From the NCBI RefSeq assembly GCF_011758745.1, contig NZ_JAANOV010000001.1:5518001-5582000 (forward strand): a DNA stretch of 64,000 nucleotides, in the 5' to 3' direction. This DNA is from Amycolatopsis granulosa (GTDB lineage: Bacteria > Actinomycetota > Actinomycetes > Mycobacteriales > Pseudonocardiaceae). Position 1 is the first letter of the stretch. The number at the start of each line of letters is the position of its first letter. A program made the translations under genes and the position numbers. Below are positions 36,645 to 50,547 of the stretch, piece by piece. The notes beneath the pieces are model-generated. The model saw nothing but the letters and a program-made list of their open reading frames with translations. It did not search any database and had not been told where the DNA came from.

Positions 36645-36659
36645 TCGTCCTCTTGATCG
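36639..36659 (+). repeat. Direct repeat TCTTGATCG upstream of gap
   Basis: TCTTGATCG occurs at 36639-36647 and again at 36651-36659, spaced 12 nt start to start. The first copy overlaps the end of the winged-helix gene. It lies about 30 nt upstream of the -10 box TAGGGT, where an activator or repressor of gap would bind. Confidence 0.4.
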
Positions 36660-36685
36660 ATTCCCCACGGTGGTGGACATCTCGC

Positions 36686-36691
36686 TAGGGT
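36686..36691 (+). promoter_or_regulatory. -10 box of the gap-pgk-tpiA operon
   Basis: TAGGGT fits TANNNT. Transcription would begin near 36698 and give a leader of about 95 nt before GTG 36794. No good -35 is seen. This is the only gene-free stretch with a promoter-like box before gap. Confidence 0.4.
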
Positions 36692-36721
36692 GTGCGGGTA
36701 GACGCAGGCCAGCACCGATAG

Positions 36722-37798
<1,077 letters not shown>

Positions 37799-37802
37799 GG
37801 CC

Positions 37803-39799
<1,997 letters not shown>

Positions 39800-39815
39800 C
39801 GGGGCGGTCGGCGAG

Positions 39816-39821
39816 TAGTCT
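39816..39821 (+). promoter_or_regulatory. -10 box of secG
   Basis: TAGTCT lies 53 nt before the secG ATG, which has GAGGA upstream. The transcript would have a leader of about 45 nt. secG is thus likely to be expressed independently of tpiA. Confidence 0.45.
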
Positions 39822-39874
39822 GGCAACCTCAGACCGTCACACGATCAGGCAACCCCCGAAGACCAGAGGATGAG

Positions 39875-40105
39875 ATGAAGCTGTTCCTGCAAATCCTGCT
39901 GATCGCGTCCAGCGTGCTGCTCGTGATCGCCGTGCTGCTGCACCGTGGGCGCGGTGGCGGGTTGTCCTCGCTGTTCGGGGGTGGCATGCAGTCCAGCCTC
40001 TCCGGGTCGAGTGTGGCCGAGAAGAACCTCGACCGCATCACGCTGCTGCTCGGTGCCATCTGGCTGATCAGCATCGTGGGCCTGGGGCTGTTGCTGAAGG
40101 TGTGA
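39875..40105 (+). CDS. secG: Preprotein translocase subunit SecG
   Basis: 76 residues. Two membrane segments (LFLQILLIASSVLLVIAVLL and ITLLLGAIWLISIVGLGLLL) flank the conserved cytoplasmic loop RGRGGGLSSLFGGGMQSSL. It assists SecYE-mediated export. Usual actinobacterial size. Confidence 0.95.
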   Translation: MKLFLQILLIASSVLLVIAVLLHRGRGGGLSSLFGGGMQSSLSGSSVAEKNLDRITLLLGAIWLISIVGLGLLLKV

Positions 40106-40166
40106 CGGACTGAAACGCACGGGCGTGCCTATGGGGGGTGCGCCGCCTATCACACTGTGAGGATTC

Positions 40167-40508
40167 ATGGTTGGCGGTAACGCAATCAGGGGCACCAGGG
40201 TCGGTGCCGGTCCGTCCGGTGAGTCGGAGCGCGGTGAGGCCGCTCCCCGCCGCCGGGTGTCGTACTGGTGTGCCAACGGGCACGAGTCCCAGCCGTCGTT
40301 CGCCGTGGAGGCGGAGATCCCGGCGGAGTGGGACTGCCCGCGGTGCGGGCTGCCCGCCGGTCAGGACGAGAAGAACCCGCCGGCCGCGCCGCGGACCGAG
40401 CCGTACAAGACCCACCTGGCGTACGTGAAGGAACGGCGCAGCGACGCCGACGGTGAGGCCATCCTCGCCGAGGCGCTCGAGCGGCTGCGCCAGCGCCGTC
40501 AGATCTGA
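40167..40508 (+). CDS. rbpA: RNA polymerase-binding protein RbpA
   Basis: 113 residues. RbpA binds sigma factor and RNA polymerase and stabilises open complexes in Actinobacteria. The zinc or zinc-like core shows SYWCANGH and WDCPRCGLPAGQD. The C-terminal sigma-interacting domain reads TEPYKTHLAYVKERRSDADGEAILAEAL. ATG 40167 has GAGGA upstream. It stands alone, with a strong terminator after it. Confidence 0.94.
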   Translation: MVGGNAIRGTRVGAGPSGESERGEAAPRRRVSYWCANGHESQPSFAVEAEIPAEWDCPRCGLPAGQDEKNPPAAPRTEPYKTHLAYVKERRSDADGEAILAEALERLRQRRQI

Positions 40509-40526
40509 GGAATCGCTTACCCACGG

Positions 40527-40568
40527 ACGGACCCGTCCCGCCGGCGCGCACCGGCGGAGCGGGTCCGT
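40527..40568 (+). terminator. Hairpin terminator between rbpA and a convergent kinase gene
   Basis: Arms 40527-40544 and 40551-40568 pair over 18 positions with two central mismatches, around a 6-nt loop. It sits between convergent genes, so it may stop transcription from both sides. TTCCGTCTG follows on the plus strand; the T-run is weak. Confidence 0.75.
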
Positions 40569-40614
40569 TCCGTCTGTCCGGGGTCCCGCCGGCAGCGGTC
40601 GCCGGCTTCGATGG

Positions 40615-41796
40615 TCAGACCCCGAGCGGGTAGCGGGCGCGGATCCGGAAACCGCCGTCCTCGGTGGTGCACGTCTCCAGGCTGCCGCCGAGCAGCCGGG
40701 CCCGTTCGGCGAGCCCGGCGAGCCCGTAGCCGCCCGACGGGAGCGCGGGCGGTTCCCCCCGGGGCCGTTCGTTGCGGATCTCCACGGTCAACGCGCCGTC
40801 CCCGCCGCGGACGAGCACCGTCGCCGGTGCACCGGGCGCGTGCTTGCACACGTTCGTCAGCGCCTCCTGCACCGTCCGGTACGCCGCCGCCGACACCTTC
40901 GGCGGCACCTGCTCGGGCACCGCGTCCATGGTCAGCCGCACGGCGAGGTTGCAGTTGTGCACCAGGCGGCCGAGCTCACCGATACCGGGGTGCGGGCCGT
41001 CGTCCTCGCCGCCCGAACGCAGAACCCCGACCAGTGACCGGAGTTCCTCCAGGGTGCGGGTGGACAGCTGCCGGATGACCTCCGCCGTCTGCCGCGCGGA
41101 CGGCGGGTCCTGGGCGGTGAGCGCCCCGGCCTGCATGGCGATGAGCGTGATGTCGTGGGACACCACGTCGTGCATCTCCCGGGCGAGGCGGGCCCGTTCC
41201 TCTGCGCGCACGGCGGCGGCGGCGAGCCGGCGTTCCCGGTCGCGGCTCGCGGTCAGCTCACCCAGCTTCCGGGTCAGCCGCGCGCGAGCCCCGGCGAGCA
41301 GGCCGATCGCGATCGGCATGCCCGCGACGAGCACGCCGTAGATGCCGTCGAGGACGTGCTCCCGCCAGCTCAGCTGGGTGAAGTCGCCGGGCGGCCACCG
41401 CACGAACCGGCACGCCCACACCAGGACCGCGCCGGCCCACACCTGCCAGTGCATCTGCTTGCGGGTGGCGAGCATGCCCAGCGCGATCATCGCGGCCAGC
41501 TGGGACCAGCCGATGAGGAAGCCGGGCACGGTCAGCAGCACCGCGCCGAAGGGCAGCCGGCGGTGCGCGGCCAGCGCGAGGCAGGCCAGCGCGGACAGGA
41601 GGATCGAGTACGGCGGTGCGTTCGCCGGGACGGCGAGCCAGACGTCGAGCGCGGCGACGAGGATCGCGGCGACATCGACCGCGAGCGGCACCCACCGGGA
41701 CCGGCGGACCACGGCCGCGGGGCGGTGTGCCCGGCCGGCGGCCCCCGCGCCCGGGCCGCCGACCGAAATCCCGATGGACAGTCCCTCGGAGCTCAT
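40615..41796 (-). CDS. NarL-type sensor histidine kinase (orphan)
   Basis: 393 residues. About four to six N-terminal membrane segments (about 37-170) precede a HisKA_3 domain with phospho-acceptor His209 in LAREMHDVVSHDITLIAMQAG. The HATPase domain has the short NERP loop and GGYGLAGLAERARLLGG. Such kinases normally pair with a LuxR-type regulator, but none is adjacent: rbpA is on one side, pgl on the other. ATG is at complement 41794-41796. The signal is unknown. Confidence 0.87.
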   Translation of the reverse strand: MSSEGLSIGISVGGPGAGAAGRAHRPAAVVRRSRWVPLAVDVAAILVAALDVWLAVPANAPPYSILLSALACLALAAHRRLPFGAVLLTVPGFLIGWSQLAAMIALGMLATRKQMHWQVWAGAVLVWACRFVRWPPGDFTQLSWREHVLDGIYGVLVAGMPIAIGLLAGARARLTRKLGELTASRDRERRLAAAAVRAEERARLAREMHDVVSHDITLIAMQAGALTAQDPPSARQTAEVIRQLSTRTLEELRSLVGVLRSGGEDDGPHPGIGELGRLVHNCNLAVRLTMDAVPEQVPPKVSAAAYRTVQEALTNVCKHAPGAPATVLVRGGDGALTVEIRNERPRGEPPALPSGGYGLAGLAERARLLGGSLETCTTEDGGFRIRARYPLGV

Positions 41797-41937
41797 GGTT
41801 GCGACCTCACTCGTCTTGTGGACTGTCTAGGAGAGTCCCCAGCGGTGCGAGCGGGACGCGTGCCGTCACAACAATGTGCGGATGCTAACGAGAATGCGGT
41901 GCGGGCCGTGAATCGCCGTCGCCCACCGGCACGAGAA

Positions 41938-41964
41938 AGGCCCGCCGGCAGCACCGGCGGGCCT
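41938..41964 (-). terminator. Intrinsic terminator of the pentose-phosphate operon
   Basis: Perfect 11-bp stem AGGCCCGCCGG/CCGGCGGGCCT with a 5-nt loop. On the minus strand it follows the pgl stop by 14 nt and is followed by TTTCTCG, a short T-rich tail. It should end the tkt-tal-pgi-zwf-opcA-pgl transcript before the kinase gene. Confidence 0.85.
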
Positions 41965-41977
41965 CGTCCCAGTCGGC

Positions 41978-42751
41978 TCAGGCCGTGGGCGGCTGGTAGA
42001 CGTGCGACAGCTTGCTCGCCGCCGTCCGGTCGAGCAGCCACAACGTGCGCCGCCGCCCCTGGGCACCAGCCACGGGCAGCTGGACCTCTCCCGCGCCGGA
42101 CAGGGCCAGCGCCACCGCGTCGGCCTTCGCCTCGCCCGTGGTCATCAGCCAAACGTCGTGCGCGCGGCGGATCGCGGGCAGGGTCAGCGACACCCGCGTC
42201 GGCGGCGGCTTCGGGCAGTTCCGCACCGCCACGACGCTGCGCTCCGTCTCGTACACCGCGGGCGACTCGGGGAACACCGACGCGGTGTGCCCCTCGCCGC
42301 CGAGGCCGAGCAGGCAGATGTCGAACGACGGCACGTCGCCGTGGTCCTCCGGCCGCGCGTTGTCCGCCAGCACCCGCGCGTAGGCGGCCGCGGCCGCGTC
42401 CACGTCGTCGCCGAACTCGCCGTCCGACGGCGCCATCGCGTGCACCCGCTCCGGGTCGACGGGCACGTGGTCCAGCAGCGCCGCACGCGCCTGCTTCTCG
42501 TTGCGCTCGTCGTCGTCCGCGGGCACGAACCGCTCGTCGCCCCAGTAGATGTCGAGCCGGGACCAGTCCACCGCGTCCCGGGCGGGGGAGCGGCGCAACT
42601 GCTCCAGCACCGCGATCCCGGTACCGCCGCCGGTCAGCACCAGCGAAGCCGAACCCTTTGCGGCCTGCAGGTCCACCAGGCGCGTCACCAGCCGGGCCGC
42701 CGCCGCGGCCGCGAGCAGCTCGCCGCTCGCGTACACCACGACCTCCGCCAT
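41978..42751 (-). CDS. pgl: 6-phosphogluconolactonase
   Basis: 257 residues. Hydrolyses 6-phosphogluconolactone in the oxidative pentose phosphate pathway. Motifs: LVLTGGGTGIAVLEQL, IYWGDERFVPADDDERN, LGLGGEGHTASVFP, and the C-terminal GEAKADAVALAL. ATG (complement 42749-42751) overlaps the opcA stop by ATGA. Last gene of the operon. Confidence 0.94.
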   Translation of the reverse strand: MAEVVVYASGELLAAAAAARLVTRLVDLQAAKGSASLVLTGGGTGIAVLEQLRRSPARDAVDWSRLDIYWGDERFVPADDDERNEKQARAALLDHVPVDPERVHAMAPSDGEFGDDVDAAAAAYARVLADNARPEDHGDVPSFDICLLGLGGEGHTASVFPESPAVYETERSVVAVRNCPKPPPTRVSLTLPAIRRAHDVWLMTTGEAKADAVALALSGAGEVQLPVAGAQGRRRTLWLLDRTAASKLSHVYQPPTA

Positions 42752-43770
42752 CAGGCGCTCGCCTCCGACTTCACCGACTTCACCGACTGCGCCGACTTCA
42801 CCGGCTTCACCGGCTTCTTCGCGGCGGGCTTCTTCCTGGTGGCGCCCGCCGACCCGCCGGACAGCTTGTCCAGGCCCTGCAACGCCGCCTCGTACACCTC
42901 GTCCGGGTCGAGCCGCCGCAGCTCCTCGATCAGGCAGTCCTTGGTGTTGCGCCGGTGCAGCGCGATCCGCCGGGTGGGCTGGTCCGGCTGCATCAGCGTG
43001 CCGACCTTGCCGTCCGGCCGGTGCAGGGCGATCGCGCCCGACCGCCGCTCCATCTCCACGGACACGATGCCCTGCGCGGTGGTCGTCTTCACCCGGCGCA
43101 CCGGCACCTTCAGGTACTCGGCCAGCCAGCCTGCCAGCAGCTCGGTGGACGGCGAATCCGCCTCGCCGGTCACCGTCGCGCCGGTGATCTTCTCGTAGGG
43201 CGGCAGATCCAGCGCGGCCACCAGCTGGGCCCGCCAGTTCGTCAGTCGCGTCCAGGCCAGGTCCGTGTCGCCCGGCACGTACGACTTCCGCCGCGCCGAC
43301 AACGCCCTGATCGGGTTGCGCTCCGCCGCCGAGTCGGTGATCCGGCGCTGCGCCAGCTGCCCGATCGGGTCCTCCGCCGGCACCTTCGGCCCGGAACTGG
43401 GCCACCACGCCACGATCGGCGCGTCGGGCAGCAGCAGCGGGATCACCGCGCTCTGACCCTGCGAGGCCAGCGGGCCGTACAGCCGCAGGATGATGACCTC
43501 GCTCGCGCCGGCGTCGCCGCCGACGCGGATCTGCGCGTCGATCCGGGCCGCGGCCGTGCGCGAACCGCGGGCCAGCACGATCACCCGGCACGGGTGCTCG
43601 CGGCTGGCCTCGTTGGCCGCGTCGATGTGCTCCTCCAGGTGCTCGCCGTCGTCGTCGACGATCACCAGCGTCAGCACGCGGCCCAGCGCGACGGCGCCGC
43701 CGCGCTCGCGCAGCTCGACCATCTTCCGGTTGACCTGCGAGGTCGTGGTCGAGGGCAGGTCGATGATCAC
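42751..43770 (-). CDS. opcA: Glucose-6-phosphate dehydrogenase assembly protein OpcA
   Basis: 339 residues. OpcA is an allosteric partner of G6PDH, known from cyanobacteria and Actinobacteria. Typical segments are IIDLPSTTTSQVNRKMVELRE, VGGDAGASEVIILRLYGP, DAPIVAWWPSSGP and TRLTNWRAQLVAALD. GTG (complement 43768-43770) overlaps the zwf stop by GTGA. The C-terminal tail is a Lys-rich extension made of Lys-Ser/Pro-Val triplets encoded by a 9-nt repeat. Confidence 0.93.
   Translation of the reverse strand: MIIDLPSTTTSQVNRKMVELRERGGAVALGRVLTLVIVDDDGEHLEEHIDAANEASREHPCRVIVLARGSRTAAARIDAQIRVGGDAGASEVIILRLYGPLASQGQSAVIPLLLPDAPIVAWWPSSGPKVPAEDPIGQLAQRRITDSAAERNPIRALSARRKSYVPGDTDLAWTRLTNWRAQLVAALDLPPYEKITGATVTGEADSPSTELLAGWLAEYLKVPVRRVKTTTAQGIVSVEMERRSGAIALHRPDGKVGTLMQPDQPTRRIALHRRNTKDCLIEELRRLDPDEVYEAALQGLDKLSGGSAGATRKKPAAKKPVKPVKSAQSVKSVKSEASA
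42767..42820 (-). repeat. Six 9-nt repeats at the 3' end of opcA
   Basis: Six consecutive 9-nt units (GACTTCACC or GGCTTCACC with minor changes on the plus strand) encode a run of [K/Q]-[P/S]-[V/A] triplets near the C-terminus of OpcA. The tail is basic and likely disordered. Slippage could change its length between strains. Confidence 0.75.
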
Positions 43771-45299
43771 GGGCGCCTCCAGTTCCGGCCGCTGCGCTGC
43801 AGGACCTCGTCCGCGGACTGCGGGCCCCACGTGCCCGGGGGATAGGGCTCCGGCGCGCCGTGCTTCGCCCAGAACTCCAGGATCGGGTCCAGGATCCGCC
43901 AGGACAGCTCGACCTCTTCGTTGACCGGGAACAACGAAGGCTCGCCGAGCAGCACGTCCAGGATCAGCCGCTCGTAGGCCTCCGGCGAGGACTCGGTGAA
44001 CGCGTGCCCGTAGCCGAAGTCCATCGTGACGTCGCGGACCTCCATCGTGGTGCCCGGCACCTTCGAGCCGAACCGCAGCGTCACGCCCTCGTCCGGCTGC
44101 ACCCGGATCACCAGGGCGTTCTGCCCCAGCTCCTCGGTGGAGGTGTAGTCGAACGGCAGGTGCGGTGCGCGCTTGAACACCACCGCGATCTCGGTGACCC
44201 GCCGGCCCAGCCGCTTGCCGGTGCGCAGGTAGAACGGCACCCCGGCCCAGCGGCGGTTCTGCACCTCCAGCGACACCGCGGCGTAGGTCTCGGTGGTCGA
44301 GTCCTTGGCGAACCCGGCCTCCTGCAGCAGGCCCGGCACCTTCTTGCCGCCCTGCCAGCCACCGGTGTACTGGCCGCGCGCCGTGGTCTCGGCGAACGGC
44401 TCCATCGGCTTGGTGGCCCGCAGCACCTTGATCTTCTCCGCCCGCAGCGCCCTCGGCTCGAACGACAGCGGCTCCTCCATCGCGGTGAACGCGAGCAGCT
44501 GGAGGAGGTGGTTCTGGATCACGTCGCGCGCCGCGCCGATGCCGTCGTAGTAGCCGGCGCGGCCGCCGAGGCCGATGTCCTCGGCCATGGTGATCTGCAC
44601 GTGGTCGACGTAGTTGGCGTTCCAGATCGGCTCGAACAGCTGGTTGGCGAAGCGCAGCGCGAGAATGTTCTGGACGGTCTCCTTGCCGAGGTAGTGGTCG
44701 ATGCGGAACACCGACTCCTCGGGGAAGACGTCGTTGACGATCGCGTTGAGCTCCTTGGCGCTCGCCAGGTCGTGCCCGAACGGCTTCTCGATGACCACCC
44801 GCCGCCACGACTCGTCGTCGGACTGCGCGAGCCCGGACCGCGCCAGCTGCTTGGTCACCACCGGGAACGCGCCCGGCGGGATCGACAGGTAGAACGCGGT
44901 GTTGCCGCCGGTGCCGCGTTCGGCGTCCAGCTCGCGCACGGTCTGCGCGAGCCGGTCGAACGCGTCGTCGTCGTCGAAGGTGCCCTGCACGAAGCGGATG
45001 CCCTCGGCGAGCCGGTTCCACACCGACTCCCGGAACGGGGTGCGCGCGTGCTCGGCCACCGCGTCGTGCACGAGCTGCCCGAAGTCCTCGTCCTCCCAGT
45101 CCCGCCGGGCGAAGCCGACCAGGGAGAACCCGGCCGGCAGCAGCCCGCGGTTGGCGAGGTCGTAGATCGCCGGCATCAGCTTCTTGCGCGACAGGTCACC
45201 CGTGACGCCGAAGATCACCAGGCTGGACGGCCCGGCGATGCGCGGCAACCGCTTGTCGCGGGGATCCCGCAACGGGTTGGTCCACCCCTTGCTGCTCAT
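43767..45299 (-). CDS. zwf: Glucose-6-phosphate 1-dehydrogenase
   Basis: 510 residues. Coenzyme loop FGVTGDLSRKKLMPAIYDL, catalytic RIDHYLGKETVQNILALRFAN (His in the DHYLGK motif), and IEKPFGHDLASAKEL. Oxidises glucose-6-phosphate and produces NADPH. ATG is at complement 45297-45299. It is coupled to opcA downstream, its assembly partner, and reached from pgi through a 26-codon frame. Confidence 0.96.
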   Translation of the reverse strand: MSSKGWTNPLRDPRDKRLPRIAGPSSLVIFGVTGDLSRKKLMPAIYDLANRGLLPAGFSLVGFARRDWEDEDFGQLVHDAVAEHARTPFRESVWNRLAEGIRFVQGTFDDDDAFDRLAQTVRELDAERGTGGNTAFYLSIPPGAFPVVTKQLARSGLAQSDDESWRRVVIEKPFGHDLASAKELNAIVNDVFPEESVFRIDHYLGKETVQNILALRFANQLFEPIWNANYVDHVQITMAEDIGLGGRAGYYDGIGAARDVIQNHLLQLLAFTAMEEPLSFEPRALRAEKIKVLRATKPMEPFAETTARGQYTGGWQGGKKVPGLLQEAGFAKDSTTETYAAVSLEVQNRRWAGVPFYLRTGKRLGRRVTEIAVVFKRAPHLPFDYTSTEELGQNALVIRVQPDEGVTLRFGSKVPGTTMEVRDVTMDFGYGHAFTESSPEAYERLILDVLLGEPSLFPVNEEVELSWRILDPILEFWAKHGAPEPYPPGTWGPQSADEVLQRSGRNWRRP

Positions 45300-45376
45300 C
45301 GCACCGCCTCGACGCGCTCGGCGGACCGGGGTACCAGCACTGCTGTGGTGAACGGTCCGGTCACAAGCTCCCTCAC
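45296..45376 (-). CDS. 26-codon relay frame between pgi and zwf
   Basis: On the minus strand GTG (complement 45374-45376) overlaps the pgi TGA (GTGA). The frame continues uninterrupted for 26 codons (starting VRELVTGPFTTAVLVPRSA). Its TGA overlaps the zwf ATG (ATGA). It spans the entire 73-nt spacer. No homology recognised. Expression as a peptide is unproven; a ribosome-relay function is inferred. Confidence 0.35.
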   Translation of the reverse strand: MRELVTGPFTTAVLVPRSAERVEAVR

Positions 45377-46989
45377 TGAGCCTCCTGTACGGCACGCATG
45401 AGCTGGGCCAGGCCCGCGGCCCGGTCGGTCAGGTGCAGCCGCAGCATCGGGCGGCCGTGCTCGGTGAGCACCTGGCCGTCGCCGAGCGCCTGCGCGTGCT
45501 GCAACTGGCCCAGCGTGTAGGGCCGGTCCGGCACGTCCAGGTCGTGCTCGCCGGCCCCGGTGATCTGCAGGAAGATGCCGTTCTGGTGGCCGCCCTTGTG
45601 GTACTGGCCGGTCGAGTGCAGGAACCGCGGCCCCCACCCGAAGGTGGTCTGCAGCCCGGTCCGCTTCGCCAGCTCCGGCCGCAGCAGCGCGGCCGAGGCG
45701 TCGTCGAGCCGGTCCAGGTAGGCCTGCACCGCGAGGTAGCCGCCCTCCGGCGCGGTCGCCAGGAACTCCCGCAGCACATCCGCCAGCGAGCCGTCGCCGG
45801 ACACCCCGGCCGGCGCGAAGATCTCCACCGCGTCGTCGGTCGCGCTCGGCGTCTCGCCGCCGGAGAGTTTCGACGGGTCGTCCAGCAGCACCCGCGCGGC
45901 CTTCTTCGCGGCCTCCACGTCCGGCTGGTCGAACGGGTTGATCTTCAGCAGTCGCCCGGCGATCGCCGTGGCGAACTCCCACAGCAGGAACTGCGCGCCC
46001 AGCGAGCCGGTGGTGGACACCTTGGCGTTGCCGGTGTCCGGGCCGATCGCCACCGGCGTCGCGTCGGCCTTGGCGTCGGCGAAACCGGGTGCGGCCGGGC
46101 CGTCCACGGCCACCGGCAGCAGTCCGGTGCCGAGCTTGCCGGTGGACTCGGCGATCAGCTGCTCCGCCCAGTCGGCGAAGCCGGTGATGCCCGAGCCGGT
46201 GTCGGCCAGCACGACCTTCTCCGCGCCGGCGTTGTGCGCGGCGCCCCACGCGGCGGCCAGCTGGAGGGCCGGGTTGTCGGGGCTGTCGGAACCGAGCACC
46301 TGCGCGGCGGCCGCGGCCTGGTCGAGCAGCCGGGCGATGTCCGCGCCGGCCAGCCCGGCGGGCACCAGCCCGAACGCGGTGAGCGCCGAGTAGCGCCCGC
46401 CCACGTGCGGGTCGGCGAGGAACACCTTGCGGTACCCCTCCTTCTCGGCCAGCTCCGCCAGCGGCGAGCCCGGGTCGGTGACCACGACGATCCGCCGCGC
46501 GCCGTCGATCCCGTTCTCGGCGAACGCCTTCGCGAAGATCCGGCGGTGGCTGTCGGTCTCCACCGTGCCGCCGGACTTCGACGAGACCACCAGCACCGTG
46601 CGCTGGAGGTCGCCGGCGAGGGCGTCGGCGACCTGGCCCGGGTCGGTGGTGTCCAGCACCGTCAGCGCCACGTGCTCGGTCGCCGCGATGACCTCCGGGG
46701 CGAGCGAGGAGCCGCCCATCCCGGCGAGGACGATCCGGTCCACGCCCTCGCTGCGCAACTCCTCGCGCAGTGCCTCGATCTCACCGATCAGCGGCCGCGA
46801 CGACTTGTGCAGCGTGGTCCAGGACAGCCGGATCGACGCCTCGGGCTCGGCGTCGGGACCCCACAGCGTGGGGTCCTGCGCCGCGACCTTGGAGGCGACC
46901 TGGTCGGCGACGAGCTGGTCGACCAGGGGAGCGGCCTGCGCGGCCAGCTCCCCGTCGCTGATCGTGACCGTCAGTCGTTCCCCCACCAC
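45373..46989 (-). CDS. pgi: Glucose-6-phosphate isomerase
   Basis: 538 residues. SIS-type sugar-binding VVSSKSGGTVETDSHRRIF, NADPHVGGRYSALTAFGLVP-like segment (FLADPHVGGRYSALT), and the C-terminal catalytic FLHSTGQYHKGGHQNG. Interconverts glucose-6-phosphate and fructose-6-phosphate, linking glycolysis with the pentose phosphate genes around it. GTG (complement 46987-46989) is 4 nt after the tal stop. Mycobacterium tuberculosis lacks pgi at this site. Confidence 0.93.
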   Translation of the reverse strand: MVGERLTVTISDGELAAQAAPLVDQLVADQVASKVAAQDPTLWGPDAEPEASIRLSWTTLHKSSRPLIGEIEALREELRSEGVDRIVLAGMGGSSLAPEVIAATEHVALTVLDTTDPGQVADALAGDLQRTVLVVSSKSGGTVETDSHRRIFAKAFAENGIDGARRIVVVTDPGSPLAELAEKEGYRKVFLADPHVGGRYSALTAFGLVPAGLAGADIARLLDQAAAAAQVLGSDSPDNPALQLAAAWGAAHNAGAEKVVLADTGSGITGFADWAEQLIAESTGKLGTGLLPVAVDGPAAPGFADAKADATPVAIGPDTGNAKVSTTGSLGAQFLLWEFATAIAGRLLKINPFDQPDVEAAKKAARVLLDDPSKLSGGETPSATDDAVEIFAPAGVSGDGSLADVLREFLATAPEGGYLAVQAYLDRLDDASAALLRPELAKRTGLQTTFGWGPRFLHSTGQYHKGGHQNGIFLQITGAGEHDLDVPDRPYTLGQLQHAQALGDGQVLTEHGRPMLRLHLTDRAAGLAQLMRAVQEAQ

Positions 46990-46993
46990 GGCG

Positions 46994-48103
46994 TCAGCCC
47001 TTCGCCTTCTCGAGCTGGCCGGTGACCGTCTCGAGCAGCTCGGCCCAGGACTTGTCGAACTTGTCGACGCCCTCGTTCTCCAGGGTCAGGAAGACGTCGG
47101 TGATGTCGATGCCCACCGCGGCGAGCTGGTCGAACACCTCCTGCGCCTGCGCGCCGGTCCCGGTGACCTTGTCGCCCTCGATCCGCGCGTGGTCGGCGAC
47201 GGCGTCCAGCGTCTTCTCCGGCATGGTGTTGACCGTGCCGGCGACCACCAGCTGGTCGACGTAGCGGGTGTCGGAGTAGGACGGGTCCTTCACCCCGGTG
47301 GAGGCCCACAGCGGCCGCTGCGGCCGGGCGCCCGCCGCGGCCAGCGCCTGCCAGCGGTCGGTGGCGAAGAGCTCCTCGTAGGCGGCGAAGGCCAGCCGGG
47401 CGTTGGCGATGGCGGCCTCGCCGCGCAGCGCCTTGGCCTCGTCGGTGCCGATCGCGTCCAGCCGCTTGTCCACCTCGGTGTCCACCCGGGACACGAAGAA
47501 CGACGCGACCGACTCGATCGTGGCGAGGTCGTGGCCGTTGGCCTTGGCCTGCTCCAGGCCGGCGAAGAAGGCCTCGATCACCTTGCGGTACCGCTCCACG
47601 GAGAAGATCAGCGTGACGTTGACGCTGATGCCCTCGGCGAGGGTCTTGGTGATCGCCGGCAGGCCCTCCTCGGTCGCCGGGATCTTGACGAAGATGTTCG
47701 GCCGGTCGACCGTCTTCCACAGGTCCTGCGCCTCGGCGGCCGTCTTGTCCGCGTCACGCGCCAGGCGCGGGTCGACCTCGATCGACACGCGGCCGTCCAC
47801 GCCGTTGGTGCGGGTGTAGATGTCGCGGAACAGGTCCGCGGCGTTGCGCACGTCGGTGGTGGTCAGCTCGCGGACGACGGCGTGCACGTCGGCGCCGCGG
47901 GCGGCGAGCTCGCGGACCTGCTCGTCGTAGGACTCGCCCTGCGACAGGGCGTTGGCGAAGATCGTCGGGTTCGTGGTGACGCCGACGACGTGCCGGTCGC
48001 GGATGAGGCCGGCCAGGTTGCCGGAGTTCAGCCGCTCACGGGACAGGTCGTCGAGCCAGATGGACACGCCGGCCTGGGACAGTTGAGCAAGGTTGTCGCT
48101 CAT
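46994..48103 (-). CDS. tal: Transaldolase
   Basis: 369 residues, the actinobacterial long form. N-terminal [20 protein letters not shown], then [15 protein letters not shown], and the Schiff-base Lys140 in [24 protein letters not shown] is conserved. Transfers dihydroxyacetone units in the non-oxidative branch. ATG lies at complement 48101-48103, 21 nt after the tkt stop. Confidence 0.95.
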   Translation of the reverse strand: MSDNLAQLSQAGVSIWLDDLSRERLNSGNLAGLIRDRHVVGVTTNPTIFANALSQGESYDEQVRELAARGADVHAVVRELTTTDVRNAADLFRDIYTRTNGVDGRVSIEVDPRLARDADKTAAEAQDLWKTVDRPNIFVKIPATEEGLPAITKTLAEGISVNVTLIFSVERYRKVIEAFFAGLEQAKANGHDLATIESVASFFVSRVDTEVDKRLDAIGTDEAKALRGEAAIANARLAFAAYEELFATDRWQALAAAGARPQRPLWASTGVKDPSYSDTRYVDQLVVAGTVNTMPEKTLDAVADHARIEGDKVTGTGAQAQEVFDQLAAVGIDITDVFLTLENEGVDKFDKSWAELLETVTGQLEKAKG

Positions 48104-48124
48104 GACTTCATCCCCTTCGGATGA

Positions 48125-50230
<2,106 letters not shown>

Positions 50231-50547
50231 TGAACTCGAACTCCCCGTCCTTCTCGGTGACATCTCTTCTGTTGGTGGGGGTCTTCGCGCGCGCAGGCTC
50301 CACTCATCTCAATCGATCCCGAAGAGCCGATATTCCTGCCAGCGGGCGTGCGCACGACCACAAGCGCAACCCCGGCGCCAGCCTAATGGGTCGGGTACCC
50401 GGCGGCCGCGGGGCCGACACACCCCGCAGTGCGCGCCCCCGCACACCCCTGCGCACCCCGGTGCACGCGGGGCCGCGGCCCGGCGATTACGATCGGTTGT
50501 GGCACCGGGCCGTCCCGGCGCCCCCGAATCTGACTCAGGGAGCGGAA
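50231..50547. other. Divergent intergenic region tkt/ctaB
   Basis: About 317 bases without a supported gene. On the plus strand TACGAT (50488-50493) is a plausible ctaB -10, giving a leader of about 48 nt. On the minus strand TAGGCT (complement 50380-50385) is a possible tkt -10 with a leader of about 145 nt. The centre (50395-50480) is very GC-rich and has no clear repeat. Open frames crossing it lack ribosome sites. Confidence 0.45.

Noticed and set aside
50257-50547. 97-codon extension of CtaB
   Set aside because: Low-complexity Arg/Pro/Gly sequence, not membrane-like, overlapping the divergent promoter region.
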